From Amycolatopsis rubida (GTDB taxonomy: Bacteria; Actinomycetota; Actinomycetes; Mycobacteriales; Pseudonocardiaceae): DNA of 64,000 nucleotides. Positions 56,710-64,000 of the stretch are shown here, piece after piece (the first letter of the stretch is position 1; each line of letters starts with the position of its first letter). Under the pieces are notes generated by a model. The model was not told the origin of the DNA. It worked only from the letters and a program-made list of their open reading frames with translations, and did no database searches. Position numbers and translations under genes: made by a program. The stretch covers positions 642,697 through 706,696 of the forward strand of contig NZ_FOWC01000003.1 of the NCBI RefSeq assembly GCF_900115345.1. Direction: 5' to 3'.

Positions 56710-57609
56710 GTGCGGCCGCTTTCGCTGGCGCTGGCCCAGGTTCCCGGCCGCGGTGCCGGGGATCTCGGCGGGTTCGCCGCGCACGCCGACGCGACCGCCG
56801 CCCGGTTCCCCGGGACGACCCTGCTCGCTTACCCGGAACTGCATCTGACTGCCGAGTCCGATGTGGCCGCGGCGGAACCGGTCGAGGACGGTCCGCGGCA
56901 TCGGTGCTTCGCCGAACTCGCCGGGGATCTCGGGCTGTGGCTGTGCCCGGGCAGCGTCGCCGAACTAGGCGGCGACGGGCACGTGTACGACACCGCGGTG
57001 GTCTATTCGCCCGAGGGAAAACTGGCTGCCGCGTACCGGAAGATGTTCCCTTGGCGGCCCTGGGAACCGTTCAAGCCGGGCCGGGAGTTCGTGGTGTTCG
57101 GCGTGCCCGGGATCGGCCGGGTCGGGCTTTCGGTGTGCTTCGACGCGTGGTTTCCCGAGACGACCCGCCACCTCGCCTGGCTCGGCGCCGACCTGGTGCT
57201 CAACGTGGTCCGCACCGACACCGCCGACCGGGCGCAGGAGGTCGTGCTCGCCCGCGCGAACGCGACGGTCAACCAGGTGTTCGTGGCCAGCGTGAACGCG
57301 GGCGGCCCGACCGGTGCCGGGCATTCGGTGCTCGCCGGGCCCGAGGGACAGCTCCTCGCCGAACTGCCGGGGTCCGGCTCCGGCGTGCTCACCGCCGTGG
57401 TGGATCTGGACGCGGTGACCACGGTGCGCCAGTACGGCAGTTTCGGCGTCACGCGGGTGTGGGAGCAGCTGCGGGAGGACGACGACCCGATTCCGATGCC
57501 GCTTTACGGCGGCCGGATCACCCCGTCCGCGTGGGCGGAGACCGGCCGCAGGCAGCGCGCGCCGGTCACCGGGCCGCGTGCGTTCCCCTCGGCACGAGAG
57601 CCGGAGTGA
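56710..57609 (+). CDS. Nitrilase-superfamily amidohydrolase
   Basis: A 299-residue carbon-nitrogen hydrolase. The Glu-Lys-Cys triad is visible: E in LLAYPELHLTAE, K in AAYRKMFPWRPWE and C in GLSVCFDAWFPETTRHLA. GTG at 56710 is chosen because AGGAGG lies 7 nt ahead; GTG 56704 is too close. It would release ammonia from an amide or nitrile; whether nitrile, amide or carbamoyl is not clear. It is coupled to the first HisD-like gene, and its end overlaps the LacI gene by 44 bp tail to tail. Confidence 0.87.
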   Translation: MRPLSLALAQVPGRGAGDLGGFAAHADATAARFPGTTLLAYPELHLTAESDVAAAEPVEDGPRHRCFAELAGDLGLWLCPGSVAELGGDGHVYDTAVVYSPEGKLAAAYRKMFPWRPWEPFKPGREFVVFGVPGIGRVGLSVCFDAWFPETTRHLAWLGADLVLNVVRTDTADRAQEVVLARANATVNQVFVASVNAGGPTGAGHSVLAGPEGQLLAELPGSGSGVLTAVVDLDAVTTVRQYGSFGVTRVWEQLREDDDPIPMPLYGGRITPSAWAETGRRQRAPVTGPRAFPSAREPE

Positions 57610-58564
57610 ACACCGTCCGCCGCGACGCGAGATCCGGCGCGGTTCCGGAGAGGCGTTCGACCAGCAGGTCCGCCGCCGCCTTGGCCATGCCGTCGAGGTC
57701 GTGGCGCACGGTGGTGAGGTCGAAGGTCTCCCAGGACGCCATCGGCAGGTCGTCGAAGCCGATGACGGTCAGCTCGCCGGGGATGTCCAGGCCGAGGCGC
57801 CGGGCCGCGTTCATCGCGCCGATCGCGATCACGTCGTTCCCGCAGAAGACCGCGGTGGGCCGCGGGCCGTCGGACCACAGGTCGAGCAGCCCGGCGTACC
57901 CGGTGTCGTAGTCGAAGGGGCCCTGCCGGACGCGGCGGCGCGGCAGGCCGACGCCCGCCTCGGACAGCCCGACCCGGAAGCCGAGTTCCCGGTCGCGTCC
58001 GGTGGTCGTGTCCGCCGGGCCGCCGATCAGCGCGATGTCGGCATGGCCCAGCCGCAGCAGTTCCTCGGCGACCAGCCGCCCGCCCGCCTCGTTGTCGACC
58101 ACCGCCGCGTCGGCGTGGTTCGTGCCGGTTTCCCGGTTCAGGAACACGAACGGGACGCCGCGGCGGACGAGTTCGGCGGGCAGCGCGGAGCCGACCACCG
58201 CGGTGGTGAGCACGACCCCGTCGATCGAGCGGTCCAGCAGCCGTTCGGTCTCCAGCGCGGCCTCGCTGCGCTCGGCGAAGAGCATCATCCGGTAGCCGTG
58301 CTGTTCGAGCGTGTCGTGCAGCGGGCCGATCAGGTGCGGGTAGAACGGGTTGGTCAGGTCGGTGACCACCACTCCGACGCAGTGGGTCGACCGGGTGGCC
58401 AGGCTGCGCCCGGCTTCGCTCGGGACGTAGCCGAGCGCGTCCGCCGCCTCCCGCACCCGCGTGCGGGTGGCCTCCGAAACGCGGTGGTCGCCGCGCAGCG
58501 CCCGGGAGACGGTCGGCTGCGAAACCCCGGCGAGCCGGGCCACGTCATGGCTCGTGATCGACAT
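57566..58564 (-). CDS. LacI-family transcriptional regulator
   Basis: A 332-residue LacI regulator: the helix-turn-helix ITSHDVARLAGVSQPTVSRALRGDHRVSEATRTRVREAADALGYVPSEAGRSLATRST, then a sugar-binding-type effector domain (VGVVVTDLTNPFYPHLIGPL, PTAVFCGNDVIAIGAMNAARRLG, VIGFDDLPMASW). The start is ATG 58564 with GGAAGAGGAG ahead; a GTG seven codons upstream is an alternative. Four TGCATACGNAT sites in the island fit its expected palindromic operators, one of them in its own promoter (58592-58602). The effector is unknown. Confidence 0.92.
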   Translation of the reverse strand: MSITSHDVARLAGVSQPTVSRALRGDHRVSEATRTRVREAADALGYVPSEAGRSLATRSTHCVGVVVTDLTNPFYPHLIGPLHDTLEQHGYRMMLFAERSEAALETERLLDRSIDGVVLTTAVVGSALPAELVRRGVPFVFLNRETGTNHADAAVVDNEAGGRLVAEELLRLGHADIALIGGPADTTTGRDRELGFRVGLSEAGVGLPRRRVRQGPFDYDTGYAGLLDLWSDGPRPTAVFCGNDVIAIGAMNAARRLGLDIPGELTVIGFDDLPMASWETFDLTTVRHDLDGMAKAAADLLVERLSGTAPDLASRRTVFTPALVPRGTHAAR

Positions 58565-58591
58565 CGACTCCTCTTCCCGTGCCACCGCTTG

Positions 58592-58602
58592 TGCATACGA
58601 AT
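58592..58602 (+). promoter_or_regulatory. LacI-type operator copy 3
   Basis: TGCATACGAAT, 28 bp upstream of the LacI start codon, consistent with autoregulation. Confidence 0.6.
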
Positions 58603-58663
58603 CCTAGCGGAAGCGCCCAGCGCTCCGGCGGCGGTTCCTGGACCGTTCCGGCGCAGCCCGGTC

Positions 58664-58703
58664 TTGACAGGCGGCCGGTGCCGGTGGTCGTATGCATACG
58701 TAT
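58664..58703 (+). promoter_or_regulatory. Promoter of the bicupin operon with LacI-type operator copy 4
   Basis: TTGACA at 58664-58669 is a perfect -35 element. Eighteen bases on, TCGTAT (58688-58693) could be the -10. The 12-bp palindrome CGTATGCATACG (58689-58700) and the motif TGCATACGTAT (58693-58703) overlap this -10, so a bound repressor would block transcription. GGAGGGG precedes the ATG at 58729. Confidence 0.65.
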
Positions 58704-58728
58704 AAACACATTAGTTCGGAGGGGTTGC

Positions 58729-59871
58729 ATGCACACCGACGAAAAGCGGGCGACGGCGGCCGAGCTGGCCCGCCGCACGATCCGGCGGGCCGATTTCGTG
58801 TCGTGCGACCAGGCGTTCATCGACTGCCGGACGCCCGGGTCGGACCGCAAGGAGAACTACTCGATGATCGGCCCGGGCGTGACGCAGAACCCGGACCAGG
58901 TCGTGAACCTGCGCGAGCCGCACGGGTTCAACATCGGCGCGGCGGCGATGCCGCACGGCATCACGAACAACCTGCACCTGCACTTCACCGCGGAAGTGTT
59001 CCTGTGCTTCCGCGGCGAGTTCCTGCTCCGCTGGGGCGCGGACGGCGAAGAGGGCGAACTGGTCCTGCGCGAGGGCGACATCGCCTCGATCCCGACCTGG
59101 ATCTTCCGCGGGTTCACCAACATCGGCCCGGACGACGGCTGGCTGTTCACCGTGCTCGGCCACGACGACACCGGAGGCATCATCTGGGGCCCTTCGGTGC
59201 TGCGGGAGGCGCAGGGGCACGGCCTCCACCTGGCCGCGGACAACCGGCTGATCGACACGCTCGCCGGCGACGAGGTCCCGGACCCGGAGGAGCTGGTGTC
59301 CCCGATGGCGCCGGCCGACATCGCCGCTCTGCCGTCCTACGACGCCGCGAAGCTGCGGCGGCGGGTGGCTGCCGCGGAGGACCTGGAGTGGTCTGCCCTC
59401 GGCTTGCTCGGCAGTGCCGTGCCCGGGGGAGGCGCCGAACTGGCTCCGGTCATCGGCTTCGGCATGACCGAGGACCGTGACCAGGAGCCGCGCATCTACA
59501 ACCCGCACGGGCACAACGTCGCGTGGCTGCGCGCCGAGCCGGGCGAGGGCGTCCCGCTGCACCGGCACGACGAAACGCAGGTGCTGCTGGTGAAGGACGG
59601 CGAGTGGGAGGTCACGCTCAACCGGCACGACGAGGTGAGCGTGCGCCTCGGCCCGTGGGACATGGTCTCCGTGCCGCGCGGGGTGTGGCGGCGCGTCCGC
59701 AATGTCTCCGGCGAGCGGGCGACCATGCTCGTCGTCAACGGCGGCGACGGCCGGGTGCGCCTGGAATGGGACGAGGAGGTCGTCAAGGCGGCCGCCGACG
59801 CTGGCGTGGGCGTGGACCACAACGGTTACCTCGCGCCTTATCACCTGCTGCCCCGGCCGGTCGGCCAGTGA
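58729..59871 (+). CDS. Bicupin protein
   Basis: A 380-residue protein with two cupin domains. The first (about 70-155) has NNLHLHFTAEVFLCFRGEFLLRWG and LVLREGDIASIPTWIFRGFTN; the second (about 265-350) has GVPLHRHDETQVLLVKDGEWEVTLN and LGPWDMVSVPRGVWRRVRN. The second has HxH...E and so probably binds a metal. The layout recalls gentisate/homogentisate-type dioxygenases or metal-dependent isomerases, but the N-terminal family of such dioxygenases is not clear, so the reaction is left open. It starts the LacI-controlled plus-strand operon and overlaps the next gene by 4 nt. Confidence 0.8.
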   Translation: MHTDEKRATAAELARRTIRRADFVSCDQAFIDCRTPGSDRKENYSMIGPGVTQNPDQVVNLREPHGFNIGAAAMPHGITNNLHLHFTAEVFLCFRGEFLLRWGADGEEGELVLREGDIASIPTWIFRGFTNIGPDDGWLFTVLGHDDTGGIIWGPSVLREAQGHGLHLAADNRLIDTLAGDEVPDPEELVSPMAPADIAALPSYDAAKLRRRVAAAEDLEWSALGLLGSAVPGGGAELAPVIGFGMTEDRDQEPRIYNPHGHNVAWLRAEPGEGVPLHRHDETQVLLVKDGEWEVTLNRHDEVSVRLGPWDMVSVPRGVWRRVRNVSGERATMLVVNGGDGRVRLEWDEEVVKAAADAGVGVDHNGYLAPYHLLPRPVGQ

Positions 59872-60569
59872 CCGTGCCGCCGGTGGTCCTCGTCCCCGGA
59901 ATGCTCTGCGACGCCGAGGTCTGGGCCGACGTGCGGCTCCCGGGGCCGGTAGTCCACGCGGAGATCACCGCGCCGGACCTCGGCGGCATGGCCGAGCAGA
60001 TCCTGTCCGCCGTCGACGGGCCGTTCGTGCTCGCCGGGCTGAGCCTCGGCGCGATCGCCGGGTTCGAGGTCGCCCGCCGGGCGCCGGACCGGCTCGCCGG
60101 GTTCTGCGCGGTCTCGACCAACGCCGGCGCGCCCACCCCGGAACAGCTCGCCGCCTGGACGGAGTTCGACCGCCGCACGCGCGCGGGCGGTTTCGGCTCT
60201 GTCGTGGCGGAGCAGATCCTGCCCACGATGTTCGCCGACCCGAATTCCGTGCTGCGCCGGCGTTTCCTCGACATGGCGCGGCGAGTCGGGCCGGAAACGT
60301 TCCGTGCCCAGCTCGCCGCGCAGGCCACTCGGCGCGACGCCCACGACGCGGTCGCGGGCTTGTCCTGTCCGGTGCTGGTCCTGTGCGGCGAACGCGATGC
60401 CTTGTGCCCACCCGGGTTTCACCGCGCGATCGCCGCCCGAGCGGGCCGCGCCGACGTGCGAGTGCTCCCGGAAGCGGGACACCTGCTGACGGTCGAGGCG
60501 CCCCGTGCCGCGGCCGCCGCGCTGCACGACTGGTTGTGCAGCACCGTTTCTCTCGTGAAGGAGTCCTGA
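59868..60569 (+). CDS. Alpha/beta hydrolase
   Basis: A 233-residue alpha/beta hydrolase: VVLVPGMLCDAEVWADV (oxyanion region), the nucleophile in LAGLSLGAIAGFEVARR, acid in LVLCGERDALCPPGF and histidine in VLPEAGHLLTVEAP. The PGMLCD motif is common to small hydrolases in catabolic operons, acting on esters or enol lactones. It starts at a GTG overlapping the bicupin stop, and a HisD-like gene begins directly after its own stop. The specific substrate is unknown. Confidence 0.87.
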   Translation: MTVPPVVLVPGMLCDAEVWADVRLPGPVVHAEITAPDLGGMAEQILSAVDGPFVLAGLSLGAIAGFEVARRAPDRLAGFCAVSTNAGAPTPEQLAAWTEFDRRTRAGGFGSVVAEQILPTMFADPNSVLRRRFLDMARRVGPETFRAQLAAQATRRDAHDAVAGLSCPVLVLCGERDALCPPGFHRAIAARAGRADVRVLPEAGHLLTVEAPRAAAAALHDWLCSTVSLVKES

Positions 60570-61871
60570 ATGCCGAAGACCCTCAAATCCGCTGTCCCGG
60601 TCGAGCAGGTGAGCGCCGCCCGCGACGACGTGCGCGACCGCGTCGGGGCGATCATCGCCGACATCCGCGAGCGCGGGGACGCCGCGGTCCGCGACTGCTC
60701 GGCGAAGTTCGACTCGTGGTCGCCCGAATCGTTCCGGCTCTCCGCCGCCGAGATCGAGCGGATCGTCGCGCGGGTGCCCGGCCAGGTGCTCGACGACATC
60801 CGGTTCGTCCAGGACCAGGTGCGCGCCTTCGCGCAGCGGCAGCGGGAATCGTTGCGGGAGTTCGAGATGGAGACCCTGCCGGGTGTCCAGCTGGGACAGA
60901 AGCACGTTCCGGTCGCCGCCGCGGGCGCGTACGTGCCCGGCGGCCGGTACCCGCTGACCGCGTCCGCGCACATGACGATCGTGACCGCGAAAGTCGCCGG
61001 GGTGCCCCGCGTGGCCGCGTGCACGCCGCCGATCCGCGGGGAGATCCCGGAGGCGACCGTCGCGGCCATGCATCTGGCGGGCGCGGACGAGATCTATCTG
61101 CTCGGCGGGGTGCAGGCGGTGGCCGCGCTCGCGGTCGGCACCGAGACGGTCGGCCGGGTGGACCTCATCGCGGGGCCGGGCAACGCCTACGTCGCCGAGG
61201 CCAAGCGGCAGCTGTTCGGCGAGGTGGGGATCGACCTGTTCGCCGGTCCGACCGAGGTGCTGATCGTCGCCGACCACACCGCCGATCCGTTCGTCGTCGC
61301 GGTGGACCTGCTGTCCCAGGCCGAGCACGGGCCGGATTCCCCGGCGGTGCTGATCACCACCGCCGAGGACGTCGCGCGGGAGGTGCTCGACCACGTCGAG
61401 GCGCTGCTGCCCGGGATGCCGACCCGCGATTTCGCCGCCCCGGCGTGGCGCGACCACGGGGAAATCCACGTCGTCGACGACCTCGACGAGGCGTTCGCCC
61501 TGGCCGACAGCTACGCGTTCGAGCACGTGCAAGTGCTCACCGAGGAACCGCGCCAGGCACTGGACAAGATGCGCGACTACGGCGCGCTTTTCCTCGGTCC
61601 GGGCACCTGTGTCTCCTACGGCGACAAGGTGATCGGCACCAACCACGTGCTGCCGACCCGCGGCGCCGCCCGGTACACCGGCGGGCTGTGGGTGGGCAAG
61701 TACCTGAAGACGGTCACCTATCAGGAGGTCACGAGCAGCGAGTCGAGCGTGCGGCTCGGCGAGGTCTGCGGACGCGCGGCGCGGGTCGAGCTGTTCGAGG
61801 GCCACGCCCGCTCCGGCGACGTGCGCGCGGCCGAGTTCCGGCGGGGAGAACTCTCGTGGAACCCGGCGTGA
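60570..61871 (+). CDS. Histidinol dehydrogenase-like dehydrogenase (paralogue 2)
   Basis: A 433-residue HisD-superfamily enzyme, distinct from the paralogue at 55379. It reads PVAAAGAYVPGGRYPLTASAHMT, IYLLGGVQAVAALAVGTETVGRVDLIAGPGNAYVAEAKRQLFGEVGIDLFAGPTEVLIVADHTADP-like motifs, DLLSQAEHGPDSPAVLITT and YGDKVIGTNHVLPTRGAARYTGGLWVGKYLKTVTYQEV. The YTGGLWVGKYLKT end is typical of HisD homologues of the sulfopropanediol dehydrogenase type. Zinc ligand residues of the family appear retained. AAGGAG precedes the ATG. It overlaps the following SDR gene by 16 nt. Confidence 0.87.
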   Translation: MPKTLKSAVPVEQVSAARDDVRDRVGAIIADIRERGDAAVRDCSAKFDSWSPESFRLSAAEIERIVARVPGQVLDDIRFVQDQVRAFAQRQRESLREFEMETLPGVQLGQKHVPVAAAGAYVPGGRYPLTASAHMTIVTAKVAGVPRVAACTPPIRGEIPEATVAAMHLAGADEIYLLGGVQAVAALAVGTETVGRVDLIAGPGNAYVAEAKRQLFGEVGIDLFAGPTEVLIVADHTADPFVVAVDLLSQAEHGPDSPAVLITTAEDVAREVLDHVEALLPGMPTRDFAAPAWRDHGEIHVVDDLDEAFALADSYAFEHVQVLTEEPRQALDKMRDYGALFLGPGTCVSYGDKVIGTNHVLPTRGAARYTGGLWVGKYLKTVTYQEVTSSESSVRLGEVCGRAARVELFEGHARSGDVRAAEFRRGELSWNPA

Positions 61872-62632
61872 CGGCCGAGCTGGCCGGCCGCACCGCGCTC
61901 GTCACCGGCGGCGGCAACGGCCTGGGCCGTGCGATCGCGGCCGCCCTGTCCGGAGCCGGGGCGCGCGTCGTGGTGGCCGGGCGGCGGAAGGCCGCCCTCG
62001 ACGAGACGGTGGCCGCGCTGCCCGGTCCGGGCCGGGCAGCGCGGTGCGACGTGGCCGATCCGGAGTCGGTGGCCGCGCTGGCGGCCGAACTCGCGGGCGA
62101 GGAGATCTCGGTGCTCGTCAACAACGCCGGTGTCGCGGGGCCGGTCAAGCCGCTGGTGGAGGTCGAACCGGCGGAATGGGACGAGGTGTTCGCGGTGAAC
62201 GTGCGCGGCGTGTACCTCGTGTGCCGGGCTTTCCTTCCGGCGATGACGGCGCGGGGCAGCGGAGACGTCGTCAACATCGCGTCGGTGAGCGGGAAACGGC
62301 CGCTGCTGCGCCGTACTCCCTACTGTGCGTCCAAAATGGCCGTTCTCGGGTTGACGGCCACGCTCGCGGGGGAGGCCGGGCCGTTCGGGGTCGCGGTGAA
62401 CTCGCTCTCGCCGGGCCCGGTGGAGGGCCCGCGGATGGAGCGCAACTTCCGGCTGGAAGCCGAGCGCACCGGGGCCAGCTACGCCGAGGCAGAGCGGGCG
62501 TTCACCAGCCGCGCGGCACTGGGCCGCATGGTCACCGAGACCGAGGTGGCGGCCGCGGTGCTGGCGATGCTGCGGATGCCGGGGCTGTGCGCGGCCGACA
62601 TCGACCTGTCCGCCGGGATGGTGGCGCGGTGA
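61856..62632 (+). CDS. SDR-family oxidoreductase
   Basis: A 258-residue classical SDR: ALVTGGGNGLGRAIAAALSGAGARVVVAGRR (NADP-type), NNAGVAGPV, VVNIASVSGKRPLLRRTPYCASKMAVLG (YxxxK), then NSLSPGPVEGPRMERNF. It would oxidise or reduce a hydroxyl or ketone intermediate of the operon pathway. GTG at 61856 follows GGGGAG; a GTG at 61868 is also possible. Coupled with the HpaI-type aldolase gene by a GTGA overlap. Confidence 0.88.
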   Translation: MEPGVTAELAGRTALVTGGGNGLGRAIAAALSGAGARVVVAGRRKAALDETVAALPGPGRAARCDVADPESVAALAAELAGEEISVLVNNAGVAGPVKPLVEVEPAEWDEVFAVNVRGVYLVCRAFLPAMTARGSGDVVNIASVSGKRPLLRRTPYCASKMAVLGLTATLAGEAGPFGVAVNSLSPGPVEGPRMERNFRLEAERTGASYAEAERAFTSRAALGRMVTETEVAAAVLAMLRMPGLCAADIDLSAGMVAR

Positions 62633-63378
62633 CGACGCTGAAACACCGGCTGGGCAAGGGAAACCGGCTCCTCGGCGGGCTGCTGCGGATGCCGTCCGAG
62701 ACGCTGGTCGAGACGGCCGGGGTGGCGGGGCTGGACTTCGTCGTGCTCGACTGCGAACACGGGCCCGCGGACCTGGTGCCGTTGCAGCAGCACGTCGTGG
62801 CCGCGCAGGCGCACGGGCTCGGCGTGCTGGTCCGGGTCGGCGCCGCGGAACCCGCGCTGGTGCTGCGCGTGCTCGACCTGGGCGCGGACGGCGTGATCGT
62901 GCCGCACGTCGACACCCCGGAACAGGCTCGCGCCGCGGTCGCCGCCGCGCACTATCCGCCGCTCGGAGAGCGAGGCTTCGCGACCTACAGCCGAGCCGGC
63001 CGCTTCGGCGCCCGGGGCGTCGAGGAGCACCTGGCCCGCTCCGCGGAGACCACGCTCGTCGTGCCCATGCTCGAAACCCCGGCGGCGTGCGCGGCGGCGG
63101 CGGAGATCCTCGCGGTCCCCGGCGTCGATTCGGTCCTGGTCGGCCCGGCCGACCTGTCAGTGGCGCTCGGCCTGACCGGCGGCGGGGCGGAACCCGCTGT
63201 CGCGCAAGCTATCGACGAGGTCGCGGCCGCGGCGGCGGTCGCGGGCAAGCCGATGACCAGCATCGTGGGAACCACGGAACAGGCCCGGAACGCCCCGCCC
63301 GGGCCAGTGGTTTACAACCTCGCGCAGGTCCTGCTCGCCACGTTCGCGGGTCTCGCCGCGGCGCGCGTCCCGGGGTGA
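62629..63378 (+). CDS. HpcH/HpaI-family aldolase
   Basis: A 249-residue class II aldolase of the HpaI family. Motifs: LLGGLLRMPSETLVETAGVAGLDFVVLDCEHGPADL, VRVGAAEPALVLRVLDLGADGVIVPHVDTPEQA, YSRAGRFG, and VPMLETPAACAAAAEILAVPGVDSVLVGPADLSVALGL (the E and D metal ligands in MLET and GPAD). Such enzymes cleave 4-hydroxy-2-oxo acids to pyruvate and an aldehyde. It is the last operon gene and probably yields the central metabolites. A hairpin 170 bp downstream could terminate the transcript. Confidence 0.9.
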   Translation: MTTLKHRLGKGNRLLGGLLRMPSETLVETAGVAGLDFVVLDCEHGPADLVPLQQHVVAAQAHGLGVLVRVGAAEPALVLRVLDLGADGVIVPHVDTPEQARAAVAAAHYPPLGERGFATYSRAGRFGARGVEEHLARSAETTLVVPMLETPAACAAAAEILAVPGVDSVLVGPADLSVALGLTGGGAEPAVAQAIDEVAAAAAVAGKPMTSIVGTTEQARNAPPGPVVYNLAQVLLATFAGLAAARVPG

Positions 63379-63736
63379 GGGCCGGGGACCCGGGCAGGCG
63401 CGTGTCCGACCGGCGTCCCGGTTCCGGCCGGGGCTGTTCTGCTTCACGGCCCGCCGTCGAGCACGTCGCCGGCCACTTGTCCGCGACCCCGGCGGCCTCG
63501 CCGCGACTAAGCGGACCGGGTTTCCGCCAGCTGCGTTCCCGACCTTCTTCGTCGTGGCTGCCGCCTGCTCGGCAGCCACGACGCGCGCACCTGCACCGCG
63601 CGGCACGCGCAACCCACGAGGTCCGGGCTTGCGGGCAGGACGAGAGGGGACGGCGCGCGCGTCTCTGGCCGCGCCCGCTCACCGAAAGCCTCCACGGGCC
63701 GGGCCCGCCGGCCTCTCGCGTTCGATCCACCTGCGG
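63379..63736. other. Intergenic region after the aldolase gene
   Basis: No gene is recognised in this 358-bp stretch. It holds the inverted repeat at 63550-63583 (listed separately). Open frames on both strands are arginine-rich shadows. Confidence 0.45.
63550..63583. terminator. Perfect 14-bp inverted repeat, probable terminator
   Basis: CGTCGTGGCTGCCG (63550-63563), a six-base loop, then CGGCAGCCACGACG (63570-63583). It lies about 170 bp beyond the aldolase stop and before the unidentified gene at the window end. No T-tract follows. Confidence 0.65.
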
Positions 63737-64000
63737 ATGACGTCGACGACGTACGAGGTGTGGAGGTTCATCATCGCCGAGGTGATGGCGACGACCGACG
63801 CGGATCCGGTCGTCGTGGACACGTTTCTCGCCTTCGCCGCCGGGATCGGGATGGTCCCGATCCGGAAGGAGAAGCCGAGGGGGCCTGTCGAGATCTTCGG
63901 CGTCATCGGGCTGAGCGCGCCGTGCGGCATCGCGTGGCACGGCGACGAGGATCAGCAGCGGATCGCCGCGTGGTTCAAGGCGAGCTACCTCGGCCAGGGC
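63737..64000 (+). CDS. Unidentified protein, N-terminal part
   Basis: An open frame running off the window end; 88 residues are visible, starting MTSTTYEVWRFIIAEVM and continuing TDADPVVVDTFLAFAAGIGMVPIRKEK, GPVEIFGVIGLSAPCGIAW and DEDQQRIAAWFKASYLGQG. Strong third-position GC and a natural composition favour this strand over the opposite frame. The upstream frame is open, so the true start may differ, and no good ribosome-binding site is seen. I do not recognise the family. Confidence 0.55.
   Translation, partial: MTSTTYEVWRFIIAEVMATTDADPVVVDTFLAFAAGIGMVPIRKEKPRGPVEIFGVIGLSAPCGIAWHGDEDQQRIAAWFKASYLGQG

Noticed and set aside
55379..61871. Histidine biosynthesis role for the two HisD homologues
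   Set aside because: No other his gene is nearby; both lie in catabolic operons with LysR/LacI control and have an SDR, aldolase and hydrolase as neighbours.
63679..63930. Minus-strand 83-residue open frame at the window end
   Set aside because: The opposite frame from 63737 has better codon bias and amino-acid composition and continues to the window end.

Overview
The window is high-GC actinobacterial chromosome, most likely from the Pseudonocardiaceae and Amycolatopsis-like. The reasons are the GC-rich third codon positions, the many GTG/TTG starts with stop/start overlaps, the haemerythrin-encapsulin pair, UdgX, the steroid-catabolic genes, and many IclR/TetR/LacI/MarR regulators beside catabolic operons. 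The genus is an inference. No rRNA, tRNA, CRISPR array or intact insertion sequence was seen.

Region 1 (1-11360) is metabolic and stress functions: the 3' part of a formate dehydrogenase operon (alpha, FeS beta, NrfD-type anchor), a zinc alcohol/formaldehyde dehydrogenase, a UdgX-type uracil-DNA glycosylase, a haemerythrin with an encapsulin cargo tail followed by its encapsulin shell, malic enzyme plus a CHAD protein, and a SigF/B-type sigma factor. Region 2 (11340-17980) pairs a hydroxyacid-oxoacid transhydrogenase and MHS transporter with a divergent YdiJ-type FAD/FeS dehydrogenase and an IclR regulator; together they suggest a 4-hydroxybutyrate/D-2-hydroxyglutarate module. Region 3 (18160-25110) holds a GNAT/DUF5994 pair, a carboxyethylornithine-synthase-like enzyme, MarR, three SDRs and a decayed aldehyde dehydrogenase; a perfect KstR2-type palindrome lies between two of the SDRs.

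Region 4 (25108-39345) is a steroid degradation island: IclR, zinc-ribbon protein, KshA, ketosteroid isomerase, KshB, HsaA, HsaC, a Baeyer-Villiger monooxygenase fused to an esterase, a KstD-like flavoprotein, HsaB, HsaD, KstD and TetR. Nearly identical 15-bp palindromes sit upstream of the two regulator genes at its ends. HsaEFG and side-chain genes are not in the window. Region 5 (39346-43240) contains a decayed VWA metallopeptidase gene, a 55-bp tandem repeat, a STAS protein, a DUF1206 membrane protein and a GCS2 carboxylate-amine ligase.

Region 6 (43245-49035) is a compact, translationally coupled six-gene operon: radical SAM/SPASM, carrier protein, ATP-grasp ligase, APH-type kinase, glycosyltransferase-like protein and stand-alone condensation domain. 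It has no adenylation domain and no visible precursor peptide, and is the best candidate here for an undescribed biosynthetic system. A secreted serine beta-lactamase-like protein follows convergently.

Region 7 (51791-63378) is a second catabolic island: SnoaL-like protein, MHS transporter, LysR, two histidinol-dehydrogenase paralogues, nitrilase, LacI, bicupin, alpha/beta hydrolase, SDR and HpaI-type aldolase. Four copies of TGCATACGNAT occur only upstream of the SnoaL, transporter, LacI and bicupin genes, which suggests one LacI regulon for a substrate that cannot be named from sequence. The window ends inside an unidentified gene.
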